DNA from: Mycobacterium sp. URHB0044
GTDB taxonomy: Bacteria > Actinomycetota > Actinomycetes > Mycobacteriales > Mycobacteriaceae
DNA: 64,000 bases
Assembly (NCBI RefSeq): GCF_000620625.1
Contig: NZ_JIAW01000028.1
Coordinates: 1-64,000, forward strand
Direction of reading: 5' to 3'
A model generated the notes under the pieces. It ran no database searches. It had not been told where the DNA came from and saw only the letters and a list, made by a program, of their open reading frames with translations. The position numbers and the translations under genes are program-made. Below, piece after piece: positions 51,883 to 60,596 of the stretch; the first letter of the stretch is position 1, and each line of letters opens with the position of its first letter.

Positions 51883-52443
51883 GTGAGGCGTCGCGTACTA
51901 CTCCTGGTCGGAATCGTGCTCAGTGGTCTGATCGGTGTGGCGCCCGCCGCACAGGCCGACGACCCCAGCCCGCTGTACGGGCTGGTCGACGCGGCCGCAC
52001 AGCGACTGCAGACCGCGGACCCCGTCGCGGCGTTCAAGTGGGTCGACGGCGGATCCATCGAGGACGCGGCGCGCGTCAAGCAGGTGCTGGACGCGGTCGG
52101 CGCCGACGCTACGAGGCACGGCATCGACGAGGCGTTCGTCCGTGCGGCGTTCGGCGACCAGATCCACGCCACCGAGGGCATCGAGTACACCCGCTTCGGC
52201 CAGTGGAAGCTGGATCCCGCCGCCGCACCGACGACCGCCCCTGACCTGTCCGAATCACGCACGGCCATCGATGGTTTCAACCGCTCCATCGTCGACGAGA
52301 TGGCGGAGCACTGGGACGTGCTGCGCGGCCCCGGATGCACGCAGGCCGTGACCGACGCCCGCACCGCCGTCGTGGCCGACCGCCGGCTCGACCCGCTCTA
52401 CGACCAGGCGCTCACGTTCGCCACCCACTCGTACTGCGGCTAG
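51883..52443 (+). CDS. Secreted chorismate mutase (AroQ gamma, Rv1885c type)
   Basis: The 186-residue protein has a signal peptide (MRRRVLLLVGIVLSGLIGV, cleavage after QAD near 26) and a helical domain like the secreted Rv1885c: LVDAAAQRLQTADPVAAFKW, VKQVLDAVGADA, then IHATEGIEYTRFGQWKL. Two cysteines (GPGCTQ and SYCG) fit the disulfide of that protein. It converts chorismate to prephenate outside the cytoplasm; why mycobacteria export this activity is unknown. The start is GTG 51883. In M. tuberculosis the homologue lies elsewhere on the chromosome. Confidence 0.9.
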   Translation: MRRRVLLLVGIVLSGLIGVAPAAQADDPSPLYGLVDAAAQRLQTADPVAAFKWVDGGSIEDAARVKQVLDAVGADATRHGIDEAFVRAAFGDQIHATEGIEYTRFGQWKLDPAAAPTTAPDLSESRTAIDGFNRSIVDEMAEHWDVLRGPGCTQAVTDARTAVVADRRLDPLYDQALTFATHSYCG

Positions 52444-52476
52444 CGCTGCAGGCGCATGTGGCGTTCGCGTCCCTAT

Positions 52477-52550
52477 GCGCGTTTTCCACACCATGGTGGT
52501 TCGTCGGGCCACGACCGGCCTTGTCCACGACCGTGGTGTCGAAAACGTGC
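52477..52550. terminator. Long imperfect hairpin between convergent genes
   Basis: GCGCGTTTTCCACACCATGG starts an arm (52477-52497) that pairs with 52530-52550 over 21 positions with two mismatches and one G-T. It lies 33 bp behind the secreted chorismate mutase and 50 bp from the glycosylase stop, so it probably ends both transcripts. Confidence 0.75.
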
Positions 52551-52600
52551 ATGGGACGCAAGAGGGAGTCCCTGGACCAACGGGCTTCGCGGGCGTCACA

Positions 52601-53497
52601 TCACTTGAGCAGCTTGGACATTCGCCGGTCGGCCAGCACCTTGCCGCCCGTCTGGCACGTCGGGCAGTACTGGAACGACTTGTCGGCGAAGGACACTTCA
52701 CGCACCGTGTCGCCGCACACCGGGCACGGCAGCCCGGTGCGGGCGTGCACCCGCAGACCCGAGCGCTTCTCGCCCTTCAGCGTGGCCGCGCCCTGCCCGA
52801 CCAACCGCGTGACGGCATCGGTGAGCACCGTGATCATCGCGTCGTGCAGGGCGGCGAGCTGGGCATCGGTGAGCTTGCCCGCCGTTGCGAACGGCGAGAG
52901 CTTCGCGACGTGCAGGATCTCGTCGCTGTAGGCGTTGCCGATACCGGCGATCACCTTCTGGTCGGTGATCACGTTCTTGATCCTGGCGCTGTTGCCCTTG
53001 AGCGCCGCCGCAAGGTCGTCGGGGCCGAGCGAAAGGGCATCCGGGCCGAGGGCAGCGATCTGCGGCACCTTCATCGGGTCGTCGACCAGCCACACCGCCA
53101 GCCGCTTCTGGGTGCCGGCCTCGGTGAGATCGAAGCCGGGAGCCGCCCCGGCGGCGACATTCGGCTGGGGTGCCTCACCGGGCTTTCCGAGATGCACCCT
53201 TAAGGCGATGGGGCTCTTGCCTCCCGGCCGCAGCGGCGCTGGCGACAACTGGTCGGACCAGCGCAGCCAGCCGGCCCGCGACAGGTGGGTGATGAGGTGC
53301 AGGTCCCCGCATTGCAGGCCGAGGTACTTGGCCCACCGGTTGGCCCCGGTGACGGCCTGGCCGTGCAACGCCGAGATCGGCGGGTCGAACGTCTTCAGCA
53401 CCGACAGCGCCGCGACGTCCACCCGACCGACGGTCAGGCCGACGGCGTGGCGGCGAAGGTGGTCGGCGAGCGCTTCGACCTCGGGCAGTTCTGGCAC
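52601..53497 (-). CDS. Fpg/Nei-family DNA glycosylase
   Basis: The 298-residue enzyme begins (M)PELPEVEALADHLRRH with the catalytic N-terminal Pro and Glu of the family, has a helix-two-turn-helix with GNAYSDEILHVAKLSPF, and a C-terminal zinc finger with CPVCGDT and YCPTCQTGG. It removes oxidised bases and cuts the strand by beta/delta elimination. It is full length; as I recall, Rv0944 at this place in M. tuberculosis is a truncated remnant. The start is GTG 53497. Confidence 0.92.
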   Translation of the reverse strand: MPELPEVEALADHLRRHAVGLTVGRVDVAALSVLKTFDPPISALHGQAVTGANRWAKYLGLQCGDLHLITHLSRAGWLRWSDQLSPAPLRPGGKSPIALRVHLGKPGEAPQPNVAAGAAPGFDLTEAGTQKRLAVWLVDDPMKVPQIAALGPDALSLGPDDLAAALKGNSARIKNVITDQKVIAGIGNAYSDEILHVAKLSPFATAGKLTDAQLAALHDAMITVLTDAVTRLVGQGAATLKGEKRSGLRVHARTGLPCPVCGDTVREVSFADKSFQYCPTCQTGGKVLADRRMSKLLK

Positions 53498-53531
53498 GTT
53501 TTCCAGGTTAAGCGCTTGCCCGACACTCGGA

Positions 53532-53933
53532 CTAGGAAGCGCGCGACCTGGTGGCGTCGCGGACCACCAGGGACAACAGCCAGCTGACGACAGACAGGAC
53601 GATCGCGGCCCAGATCGCCGTCCACCAGAAGTCGTCGATGTAGAGGCCCCAGTGCGTGGTGTTCTCGGTGATCCAGGACGTGATCCACAACATCAACGCG
53701 TTGATGACGATGTGAAACAGGCCGAGCGTGAGGATGTAGAGCGGGATCGAGAGGATCTGCACGATCGGCTTGATGATTGCGTTGACCAGGCCGAAGATCA
53801 CGGCCACCACGACGATGATTCCAATTCGTTGCAGCGTGTTGTCACCGCCGACGAACTCGATGCCGGAGACGACGAGGGTGACGACCCACAGCGCGAATCC
53901 GGTCAGCCCGGCACGAACGAGAAACTGCCCCAT
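53532..53933 (-). CDS. Phage-holin-family IV membrane protein (YvlD type)
   Basis: The 133-residue protein has four membrane segments and the family signature FGLVNAIIKPIVQILSIPLYILTLGLF (in part), then VINALMLWI. YvlD-like proteins are cellular, not phage, and their role is unknown, though often tied to envelope stress. The ATG at 53933 (MGQFLVRAGLTGF) was chosen; the upstream open frame is a shadow of cobF. Confidence 0.85.
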   Translation of the reverse strand: MGQFLVRAGLTGFALWVVTLVVSGIEFVGGDNTLQRIGIIVVVAVIFGLVNAIIKPIVQILSIPLYILTLGLFHIVINALMLWITSWITENTTHWGLYIDDFWWTAIWAAIVLSVVSWLLSLVVRDATRSRAS

Positions 53934-53968
53934 GCGGGTGATCTTGCCACGCCGAAGGGCCCGCGAAC

Positions 53969-54706
53969 TCAGGCTCGCAACAGGTAGGTGTCCATGATCC
54001 AGCCGTGGCGCTGACGGGCGTCGGCCCGGATTGCGGCGATCCGCTCGCCCACCTCGCCGACGGTCCCGGCCGCCAACAACTCGTTCGGCGTGCCGAGGTA
54101 GGCGCCCCACCAGATCCTGGTCTCCGGCGGGCAGGCGAGGAACGCACAGTCGCCGTCGAGCATCACCACGGCGGCACCGGACAGCCCCTCCGCGCGCAGG
54201 CGTCGTCCGGTGGTGATCAGCACGGGTTCGCCGACGTCGTTGAGCGGGATCCGGTGACGCGCGGTGAGGGCCTGAATGGCGGTGATGCCGGGGATGACGT
54301 CGTGGTGCAGGTCGATGCGCTGCGCGACGAGCTCGAGGATGCGCAGCGTGCTGTCGTACAGCGACGGGTCGCCCCACGCGAGGAACGCGCCGACGCCGTC
54401 GTCGGGCAGTTCGTCGTGCAGTGCGCGCGCCCAGACGTCGGCGCGGGCGGCGTGCCAATCGGCCACCGCCTGCAGGTAGTCGCCATCCTTGGCGCGGGGC
54501 GGGTCGGGCAGCTCGACGAACCGGTAGCCGGGTTCGCGGATGAACCGGTCGCAGACCTCTCGGCGCAGCGCGACCAGGTCGTCCTTGTGGGAACCCTTGT
54601 CCATCGCGAAGAACACCTGCGTGTCGTTGAGCGCGGCGACCGCCTGCGCGGTCACGTAGTCCGGGTCACCGGCTCCGATTCCGATGACGTGGATCCGACG
54701 AGTCAC
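53969..54706 (-). CDS. cobF: CobF, precorrin-6A synthase (deacetylating)
   Basis: This 245-residue SAM-dependent methyltransferase of cobalamin synthesis has the start TRRIHVIGIGAGDPDYVTAQ and the LAWGDPSLYDSTLRI and DVIPGITAIQAL motifs typical of CobF. It acts in the aerobic B12 pathway, methylating C1 of precorrin-5. The gene is isolated from other cob genes. M. tuberculosis complex strains are reported to have lost cobF at this locus, so this is the ancestral state. The start is GTG. Confidence 0.92.
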   Translation of the reverse strand: MTRRIHVIGIGAGDPDYVTAQAVAALNDTQVFFAMDKGSHKDDLVALRREVCDRFIREPGYRFVELPDPPRAKDGDYLQAVADWHAARADVWARALHDELPDDGVGAFLAWGDPSLYDSTLRILELVAQRIDLHHDVIPGITAIQALTARHRIPLNDVGEPVLITTGRRLRAEGLSGAAVVMLDGDCAFLACPPETRIWWGAYLGTPNELLAAGTVGEVGERIAAIRADARQRHGWIMDTYLLRA

Positions 54707-54769
54707 GCAGGCGAGTATGCCCGACCAAACGCCGAGTCCCGCCGCCGCAAGTACCCGGTACCGGGGGTA

Positions 54770-54806
54770 TTGACATCATCCGGTTCGCGTACATACCTTT
54801 GGGTAT
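54770..54806 (+). promoter_or_regulatory. Promoter with overlapping palindrome upstream of the diiron gene
   Basis: TTGACA (54770-54775) and TACCTT (54794-54799), 18 bases apart, form a good promoter. The -10 box lies in an ATACC-TTTG-GGTAT inverted repeat (54793-54806), and CCCGGTACCGGG, a 12-bp palindrome, lies at 54754-54765. This looks like a repressed promoter. Confidence 0.6.
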
Positions 54807-54828
54807 CGGCCATGAAGGGACGTCAACG

Positions 54829-56046
54829 ATGACAGTTTCCGTCAACGCAGCGAGCGCGCCCACGCGGGAAGAGTTCGCCGGGCGGCTGCTGAAGGGGTCA
54901 GCGAAACTGTCCTACGCCCCCATCGTCGACATCGACTGGGATGCGCCGTTGGATCCCGACAAGTTCTTCCTGCCGCCGAAGTCGGTGTCGCTGTACGGAA
55001 CGCCGTTGTGGGACGCGATGACTCGCGAGCAGCAGATCGAACTGTCCCGCCACGAGCTGGTCAACACCTTGTCGGCAGGAATCTGGTTCGAGAACATCCT
55101 CAACCAGGCTTTGTTGCGCGACCTGATGCACGCCGACCCGACGTCGAACGCGACGCACTACGCGTTGACCGAGATGGGCGACGAGACCCGCCACATGGTG
55201 ATGTTCGGCAAGGCCATCGCGAAGGTCGGCGCCAAACCGGTACGGCCGCGGCTGTATCAACGGATGATCATCAACGGTTTGCCGTTGGCGTTCAAGGGAT
55301 CCGTGCTCTGGGTCGCCGCGCTGATCGGCGAGGAGATCTTCGACTCGCTACAGCGCAAGATGATGGACGACCCGGACCTGCAGCCGATGGTGCAGCGGCT
55401 CATGCGGATTCACGTCACCGAGGAAGCCCGACACATTCAATTCGCCCGCGACGGCGCGCGCAAGCGGGTGGCGGAGATGCCGTGGCTCAACCGCATGTGG
55501 GTGGCGAACATCAACGGCCTCGGCGGGATGTTCTTCCAATACCTGTTCACCAATCCGGTGCCCTACCGTCGTGTGGGTCTCGACCCGCGCAAGGCCCGCC
55601 GCATCGCCCGCCGCAGCCCGCACCGTCGCGACGTTCAGGTGCTCGGGTTCGCGCCGTTGGCCGCCTTCCTCGACGACGTCGGGCTGATGGGCCCGATCGC
55701 GCGCCGGCTCTGGCGGCGGACCCGCTTCCTGCCCGCAAAGACTTCCAGTGCAGAGGGGGCACCGGTCGTCGACGACGGCGTCGACGAGGTGTACGACGGC
55801 CCCGTGGTAGTGCGGATCGGCGACGTCGAACACTCCGCGCGGGCACGGCTGTCCGGGCATCTCGATCCGATCGACGGCCGCTACCACTGGCGCGGAACGC
55901 TTTTCGCGACGCTTCCCGATGACGTGCTCAAGCAGCCCGCGGTGTCGCTCACCGTGAATGGCCGCACCGCGCAGGCCCGCATCGCCGAACGGACGCCGCA
56001 GGGCGGCTATGCGGTGGCCGGGGTGGGCGCTCCGCCGTTCGCGTGA
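54829..56046 (+). CDS. AurF-like diiron oxygenase with C-terminal DUF4873 domain
   Basis: The 405-residue protein has an N-terminal ferritin-like diiron domain (about 20-290) with LVNTLSAGIWFENIL, MGDETRHMVMF (ExxRH), a Glu in ALIGEEIFD and VTEEARHIQFARDGA, giving the Glu/His iron ligands. The C-terminal 85 residues match DUF4873 (DGPVVVRIGDVEHSARARL). AurF relatives oxidise aryl amines; the substrate here is unknown. The ATG at 54829 is preferred to 54799. The last 40 bp overlap the convergent MFS gene. Confidence 0.85.
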   Translation: MTVSVNAASAPTREEFAGRLLKGSAKLSYAPIVDIDWDAPLDPDKFFLPPKSVSLYGTPLWDAMTREQQIELSRHELVNTLSAGIWFENILNQALLRDLMHADPTSNATHYALTEMGDETRHMVMFGKAIAKVGAKPVRPRLYQRMIINGLPLAFKGSVLWVAALIGEEIFDSLQRKMMDDPDLQPMVQRLMRIHVTEEARHIQFARDGARKRVAEMPWLNRMWVANINGLGGMFFQYLFTNPVPYRRVGLDPRKARRIARRSPHRRDVQVLGFAPLAAFLDDVGLMGPIARRLWRRTRFLPAKTSSAEGAPVVDDGVDEVYDGPVVVRIGDVEHSARARLSGHLDPIDGRYHWRGTLFATLPDDVLKQPAVSLTVNGRTAQARIAERTPQGGYAVAGVGAPPFA

Positions 56047-57209
56047 CGACCGCCAACCGCCATCGCCAGTAGGACCACTGCGAATACCGCGCCCACGGCT
56101 CCCGAGACGAGCAGCGGAACCGTACCGTCGTCGCCCCATGCGAACCCGGCCCACAAGCCGGCCGCCAGCACCGCGAACCCCGTCGCGCCCTGGAACACGC
56201 CTTGCGCGCTGGACTGTACGTCAGGCCCGACGATGGACGAGATCCACGCCTTGCCGACGCCGTCGGTGCACCCGGTGAACACGCCGTACGCGCCGATCAG
56301 CAGCCACGCGGTGAGTGGATCGTCGGTCAGCCCGAGGCCGCCGTAGCCGATCGCGAAGAACACCAGCCCGATGCCGAACACCGCGGGGCGCGGGATGCGA
56401 TCGGCGAGTAGGCCTGCCGGATAGCTGACGAGCGCGTACACCGCGTTGTAGGTGACGTAGGCCAGGATCACCTCGGCGACGGAGAAGCCGATCTCGTTGA
56501 GCCGCAACAGCAGAAGCGCATCGGGGAAGTTGACGACGGCGAAGGCCACCAGTATCGCGGTCACCCGCCAGTAGCCGCCGGGCAGGTCGCGCACTCGGGA
56601 GAACATCCCGACCCGCACCGCCGTGACGATGCGCCGCGGTTCCCTGACCAGGAACACCAGCGCGACGCTGAGCACCGCAGGGATCACGGCGACCCACAGC
56701 AGCGGCGCGATCCGATGATCGAGCAACTCGTAGCCGGCCAGGCCCAGCAGCGGTCCCACCACGGCGCCCAGGGTGTCCATGGCGCGGTGGAAGCCGAAGA
56801 CCCGGCCGCGGGCGGCGGGGTCGACGTCGGCGACGAGCAGGGCGTCCCGCGGCGCGCCGCGCATGCCCTTGCCGAGCCGGTCCACCACGCGGCCGGCGAG
56901 CACACCGGGCCAGGCCGCGAAGGCCGCGACCATGACCTTGCCCAGCGCGGCCATGCCGTACCCGGTGGCGATCAGCGGACGGCGCGCGAAGCGGTCGCCG
57001 AGCGGCCCGGACGCCAGCTTGGTCAGCGACGCCGCGCCCTCGGCGGCGCCCTCGATGGCGCCGACCACCGCGGGCGGCGCGCCCAGCACGGCGGTCAGGT
57101 AGATCGGCAGCAGCGGGTAGAGCAGCTCACTGGCGGTGTCCTGCATGAACGACACGGCCGAGAGCACGCGGACGTTGCGGGTCAACCAGGCGCTAGGCAC
57201 GCGGCCCAT
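56007..57209 (-). CDS. MFS transporter
   Basis: The 400-residue protein has 11-12 membrane segments and the MFS loop GPLGDRFARRPLI between helices 2 and 3, repeated in the second half as YPAGLLADRIPRP. It is probably a drug/H+ antiporter or similar exporter; no substrate can be read from the sequence. It ends 40 bp inside the diiron gene on the opposite strand and is divergent from the LLM gene with the KstR site. Confidence 0.9.
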   Translation of the reverse strand: MGRVPSAWLTRNVRVLSAVSFMQDTASELLYPLLPIYLTAVLGAPPAVVGAIEGAAEGAASLTKLASGPLGDRFARRPLIATGYGMAALGKVMVAAFAAWPGVLAGRVVDRLGKGMRGAPRDALLVADVDPAARGRVFGFHRAMDTLGAVVGPLLGLAGYELLDHRIAPLLWVAVIPAVLSVALVFLVREPRRIVTAVRVGMFSRVRDLPGGYWRVTAILVAFAVVNFPDALLLLRLNEIGFSVAEVILAYVTYNAVYALVSYPAGLLADRIPRPAVFGIGLVFFAIGYGGLGLTDDPLTAWLLIGAYGVFTGCTDGVGKAWISSIVGPDVQSSAQGVFQGATGFAVLAAGLWAGFAWGDDGTVPLLVSGAVGAVFAVVLLAMAVGGRHANGGAPTPATA

Positions 57210-57237
57210 CCTGCCGCAGAGTTCCGTACCGCCGAAC

Positions 57238-57251
57238 TAGAACGTGTTCTA
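57238..57251. promoter_or_regulatory. KstR-type operator (TAGAACGTGTTCTA)
   Basis: The core fits TnnAACnnGTTnnA. Symmetry extends to ACTAGAAC-GT-GTTCTAGT (57236-57253). It ends 11 bp before the ATG of the LLM gene and 42 bp from the start of the divergent MFS gene, so it may control both. Confidence 0.82.
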
Positions 57252-57262
57252 GTATCGGTCTC

Positions 57263-58138
57263 ATGCGGTTCACCTATGCGGAGTCAATGACCGATCCGTC
57301 GTACTACATCCCGTTGGCCAAGGCTGCGGAGGCCGCGGGCTATCACGCGATGACCATTGCCGACAGCATCGCCTACCCGTTCGAGTCGGACGCGAAGTAT
57401 CCGTACACCGAGGACGGCAACCGCGAGTTCCTGGACGGCAAGGCGATGATCGAGACGTTCGCGCTGATCGGGGCGCTCTCCGCCGTGACGACGCGGCTGC
57501 ACTTCAACATCTTCGTGCTCAAGCTGCCGATCCGCCCGCCGGCCCTGGTTGCCAAGCAGGCCGGCTCGCTGGCGGCGTTGTTCGACAACCGGCTCGGGCT
57601 CGGCGTCGGCACCAGCCCCTGGCCCGAGGACTACGAGATCATGGGCGTCCCATTCGCCAAGCGCGGCAAGCGGATGGACGAGTGCATCGACGTCATCCGC
57701 GGCCTGACTACGGGTGACTACTTCGAGTACCACGGCGAGTTCTACGACATCCCCAAGATCAAGATGACTCCGGCGCCGACCAAGCCTGTGCCGATTCTCG
57801 TCGGCGGACACGCCGATGTCGCACTGCGCCGGGCTGCGCGCAACGACGGCTGGATGCACGGCGGTGGGGATCTCGGTGATCCGGAAGCGCTCGACCAACT
57901 CATCAACCGACTCAAGAAATTTCGGGAAGAAGAGGGCCGGACGGGCCCATTCGAAATCCACGTGATGTCGCTCGACGCGTACACACCGGACGGTATCAAG
58001 CGCCTCGAGGACAAGGGCGTCACGGACGTCATGGTCGGTTTCCGGATCCCCTACGTCATGGGCGACGACACGCAGCCACTGGACAGCAAGATCCGCAAGC
58101 TTGAACGGTTCGCGGAGAACGTCATAGCGAAGGTGTGA
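57263..58138 (+). CDS. LLM-class F420-dependent oxidoreductase (Rv0940c type)
   Basis: The 291-residue luciferase-like protein begins MRFTYAESMTDPSYYIPLAK and has FNIFVLKLPIRPPALVAKQA, GLGVGTSPWPEDYEIMGVPF and ILVGGHADVALRRAAR, as in the F420-dependent TIGR03619 group. Substrate unknown; the KstR-type operator suggests sterol or lipid catabolism. It overlaps the convergent ROK gene by 17 bp at its end. Confidence 0.88.
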   Translation: MRFTYAESMTDPSYYIPLAKAAEAAGYHAMTIADSIAYPFESDAKYPYTEDGNREFLDGKAMIETFALIGALSAVTTRLHFNIFVLKLPIRPPALVAKQAGSLAALFDNRLGLGVGTSPWPEDYEIMGVPFAKRGKRMDECIDVIRGLTTGDYFEYHGEFYDIPKIKMTPAPTKPVPILVGGHADVALRRAARNDGWMHGGGDLGDPEALDQLINRLKKFREEEGRTGPFEIHVMSLDAYTPDGIKRLEDKGVTDVMVGFRIPYVMGDDTQPLDSKIRKLERFAENVIAKV

Positions 58139-59279
58139 CCGCGAGCGCGTCGACGGCGCGCGGCCCGAGCACCTCGTCGAGCACCATCATGGCGGTGCCG
58201 ACGGTCGCCGCGCGATCACCATGCTTCGCGGGCACCACTTCCAGGGTGCGGGTCGCCTGGGCAGTGGCGTTGCCGTACAACGTCTCCCGCAGCCCCGCGA
58301 CGAAGATGTCGAAGGCTCCACCCAGGTCGCCCGCCAGGACGAGGACACCGGGGTTGAGCAGGTTCACCGCGGCCGCGACCACCTCCCCGACGTAGCGTCC
58401 GCTGTCGCGGATCATGCGGCGCGCCTCCGCGTCGCCACCGTTGGCGAGTTCGACGACGTCGCGCATGTGCCGGACGGCATGCCCCTGTTGCTGCAACGCG
58501 TGCACCACCGCCCACCCGCCCGCGATGGCTTCCAGGCAACCGATGTCCCCGCACCGGCACGGAATCCCTTGCGCCGCAGCGGTCTTGTTGTGGCCGAACT
58601 CCCCCGCCGCCTGAGCCGCGCCACGCTGCAGGACCCCGCCGGCGATGATGCCCGCCCCCAGTCCCGTCGAGGCCTTCAGCACCAGCACGTCATCACGGCC
58701 GGGACCGCGCTCGCCGATGGCGATCGCATTGGCGTCGTTGTCCAGGACCACGGGCACACCCGAGAGTCGGCTCAGCTCACCGAAGTACGGCCGCAGATCT
58801 ACGCCGTCCCAACCGCGCAGGATCGGCGAGTCCCTACTGCACCCACGCTTGCGGTCCACGGTTCCCGGCAGGCTGAGCCCGACACCGTAGACGGGAACGT
58901 CGCGGTGCTCGTCGAGCATCAGGTCGAGGCGCTTGACGACGTCGGGCATCAAATCGTCGGGTCCGAGGGCGACCTCCTGATCGATGTCGCTCATCGACAA
59001 CACCTCGCCGGCGAGGTTGCATACCGCCAACCGGGTGCGGCTGATGCCCACGGCCACCGTCAGCACCACGCCCGCGTCGGCGTCGAAGGACAACAGCGTC
59101 GCGGGACGGCCACCGGTCGATGGCGCCTGCTCCCGTTCGACGACGAGACCCGACGCCGTCAGCAGCGCGATCCGTGCGGCGACCGCGGTGCGGGAAAGAC
59201 CTGTGAGCTGGGCGATCTCCGTGCGCGTGGTGTCGCGACGGGCCCTGATCAGGGTAAAGACATCGCCGACGGTGGCCAT
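58122..59279 (-). CDS. ROK-family transcription regulator
   Basis: The 385-residue protein has an N-terminal winged helix (TTRTEIAQLTGLSRTAVAARI) and a ROK sugar-kinase-like domain with VLDNDANAIAIGE, STGLGAGIIAGG, GEFGH and the zinc motif CRCGDIGCLEA. Such proteins (NagC/XylR type) are sugar-responsive repressors. It is divergent from an MFS gene 99 bp away, which it probably controls. The ATG at 59279 (MATVGDVFTL) is preferred to the longer frame. Confidence 0.92.
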   Translation of the reverse strand: MATVGDVFTLIRARRDTTRTEIAQLTGLSRTAVAARIALLTASGLVVEREQAPSTGGRPATLLSFDADAGVVLTVAVGISRTRLAVCNLAGEVLSMSDIDQEVALGPDDLMPDVVKRLDLMLDEHRDVPVYGVGLSLPGTVDRKRGCSRDSPILRGWDGVDLRPYFGELSRLSGVPVVLDNDANAIAIGERGPGRDDVLVLKASTGLGAGIIAGGVLQRGAAQAAGEFGHNKTAAAQGIPCRCGDIGCLEAIAGGWAVVHALQQQGHAVRHMRDVVELANGGDAEARRMIRDSGRYVGEVVAAAVNLLNPGVLVLAGDLGGAFDIFVAGLRETLYGNATAQATRTLEVVPAKHGDRAATVGTAMMVLDEVLGPRAVDALAVTPSL

Positions 59280-59378
59280 GCCTCGATTGAACACCGAAAA
59301 CGTAAGCCACGCCACTTTCGCCGCTTAAAGGCAAAAGTCAATTTGAAGACAGGCATAAGTAGGCTACCCTTGGGACCC

Positions 59379-60593
59379 GTGACCAGCACCCTGGAGAGGC
59401 CCTTCCGCCCGCAATCCGTCGTGTCCCCGGACCCGACCGTCCGATGGCTGGCAGTGCTCGCACTCGCCATCGGCGGATTCGGCATCGGCACCACCGAGTT
59501 CGTCGCCATGGGCCTGCTGCCCGACATCGCGGCCAGCCTGCACATCACCGAACCGACTGCCGGACACGTCATCTCCGCCTACGCGCTCGGCGTCGTGATC
59601 GGTGCGCCGCTCATCGCATCCTTGACCGCTCGCGTCCCACGCAAGACGCTGCTGCTGGCCCTGATGATCCTGTTCACGGTGGGCAACCTCGCCAGCATGG
59701 TCGCGCCGTCCTACGGCACGCTGATGGCCGCCCGCTTCGTCGCAGGCGTACCGCACGGCGCGTTCTTCGGCGTCGCCGCCCTGGTCGCCGCCCACCTGAT
59801 GGGCCCGCAGAACCGGGCCAAGGCAGTGGCGCACGTGTTGACCGGCCTGACCGTCGCGACGGTGCTCGGCGTGCCGGTGGCATCGTGGCTCGGGCAGCAC
59901 TTCGGCTGGCGCAGCGCGTTCGGCCTCGTCGTCCTGATCGGCCTCATCACGTTGACGGCCCTGTGGTTCTGGTTGCCGAGCATGCGCTCGATGCACGCGA
60001 CCAGCCCGCTCACCGAACTCGGCGCCCTCAAGCGCGTGCAGGTATGGCTGGCCCTGCTGGTCGGCATGGTCGGCTTCGGCGGCATGTTCGCCGTGTACAC
60101 CTACGTCAGCACGACGCTGACCGATGTCGCCGGCCTGCCGCGGGCGTTCATCCCGTTGGCGCTCATGGTCTTCGGTGTCGGCATGGTGGTCGGCAACCTG
60201 GTGGGTGGGCGGATGGCCGACTCCTCGGTGGTCCGTGCCCTGTACGTCGCGATTACCGCGCTGGGCGTCGTGCTCGCGGTGTTCGTGTTGGCGGCACACA
60301 ATCCGTGGACTGCCATGGCGGGGCTGTTCCTGATCGGCGCGGCGGGGTCGGCGATCGGCCCCGCGCTACAGACGCGGCTGATGGACGTCGCACACGACGC
60401 GCAGACACTCGCCGCCGCACTGAACCATTCGGCGCTCAACATCGCCAACGCTACCGGCGCGTGGATCGGCGGCGTGGTGATCGCTGCGGGCCACGGCTAC
60501 ACGGCCCCCGCCGCAGCCGGTGCGCTGCTGGCCGTCGCAGGCCTCGTGGTGCTGACCCTCTCGGTGCTGCTGCAGCGCCGCAGTCGGACTTAG
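59379..60593 (+). CDS. MFS transporter, AraJ/DHA1-like
   Basis: This 404-residue protein has 12 membrane segments, with the family opening FGIGTTEFVAMGLLPDIA and the loop SLTARVPRKTLLL. AraJ-like proteins export sugars or drugs. A GTG start at 59379 follows TAGGCTACCCT, a likely -10 region, so the mRNA may be leaderless. A ROK regulator is divergent; the long open frame extending to 58221 is its shadow. Confidence 0.9.
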   Translation: MTSTLERPFRPQSVVSPDPTVRWLAVLALAIGGFGIGTTEFVAMGLLPDIAASLHITEPTAGHVISAYALGVVIGAPLIASLTARVPRKTLLLALMILFTVGNLASMVAPSYGTLMAARFVAGVPHGAFFGVAALVAAHLMGPQNRAKAVAHVLTGLTVATVLGVPVASWLGQHFGWRSAFGLVVLIGLITLTALWFWLPSMRSMHATSPLTELGALKRVQVWLALLVGMVGFGGMFAVYTYVSTTLTDVAGLPRAFIPLALMVFGVGMVVGNLVGGRMADSSVVRALYVAITALGVVLAVFVLAAHNPWTAMAGLFLIGAAGSAIGPALQTRLMDVAHDAQTLAAALNHSALNIANATGAWIGGVVIAAGHGYTAPAAAGALLAVAGLVVLTLSVLLQRRSRT

Positions 60594-60596
60594 GCG

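Noticed and set aside
53532..53933. Phage-related region because of the holin-family name
   Set aside because: YvlD-type proteins are ordinary chromosomal proteins; no phage genes, attachment site or composition change is nearby.
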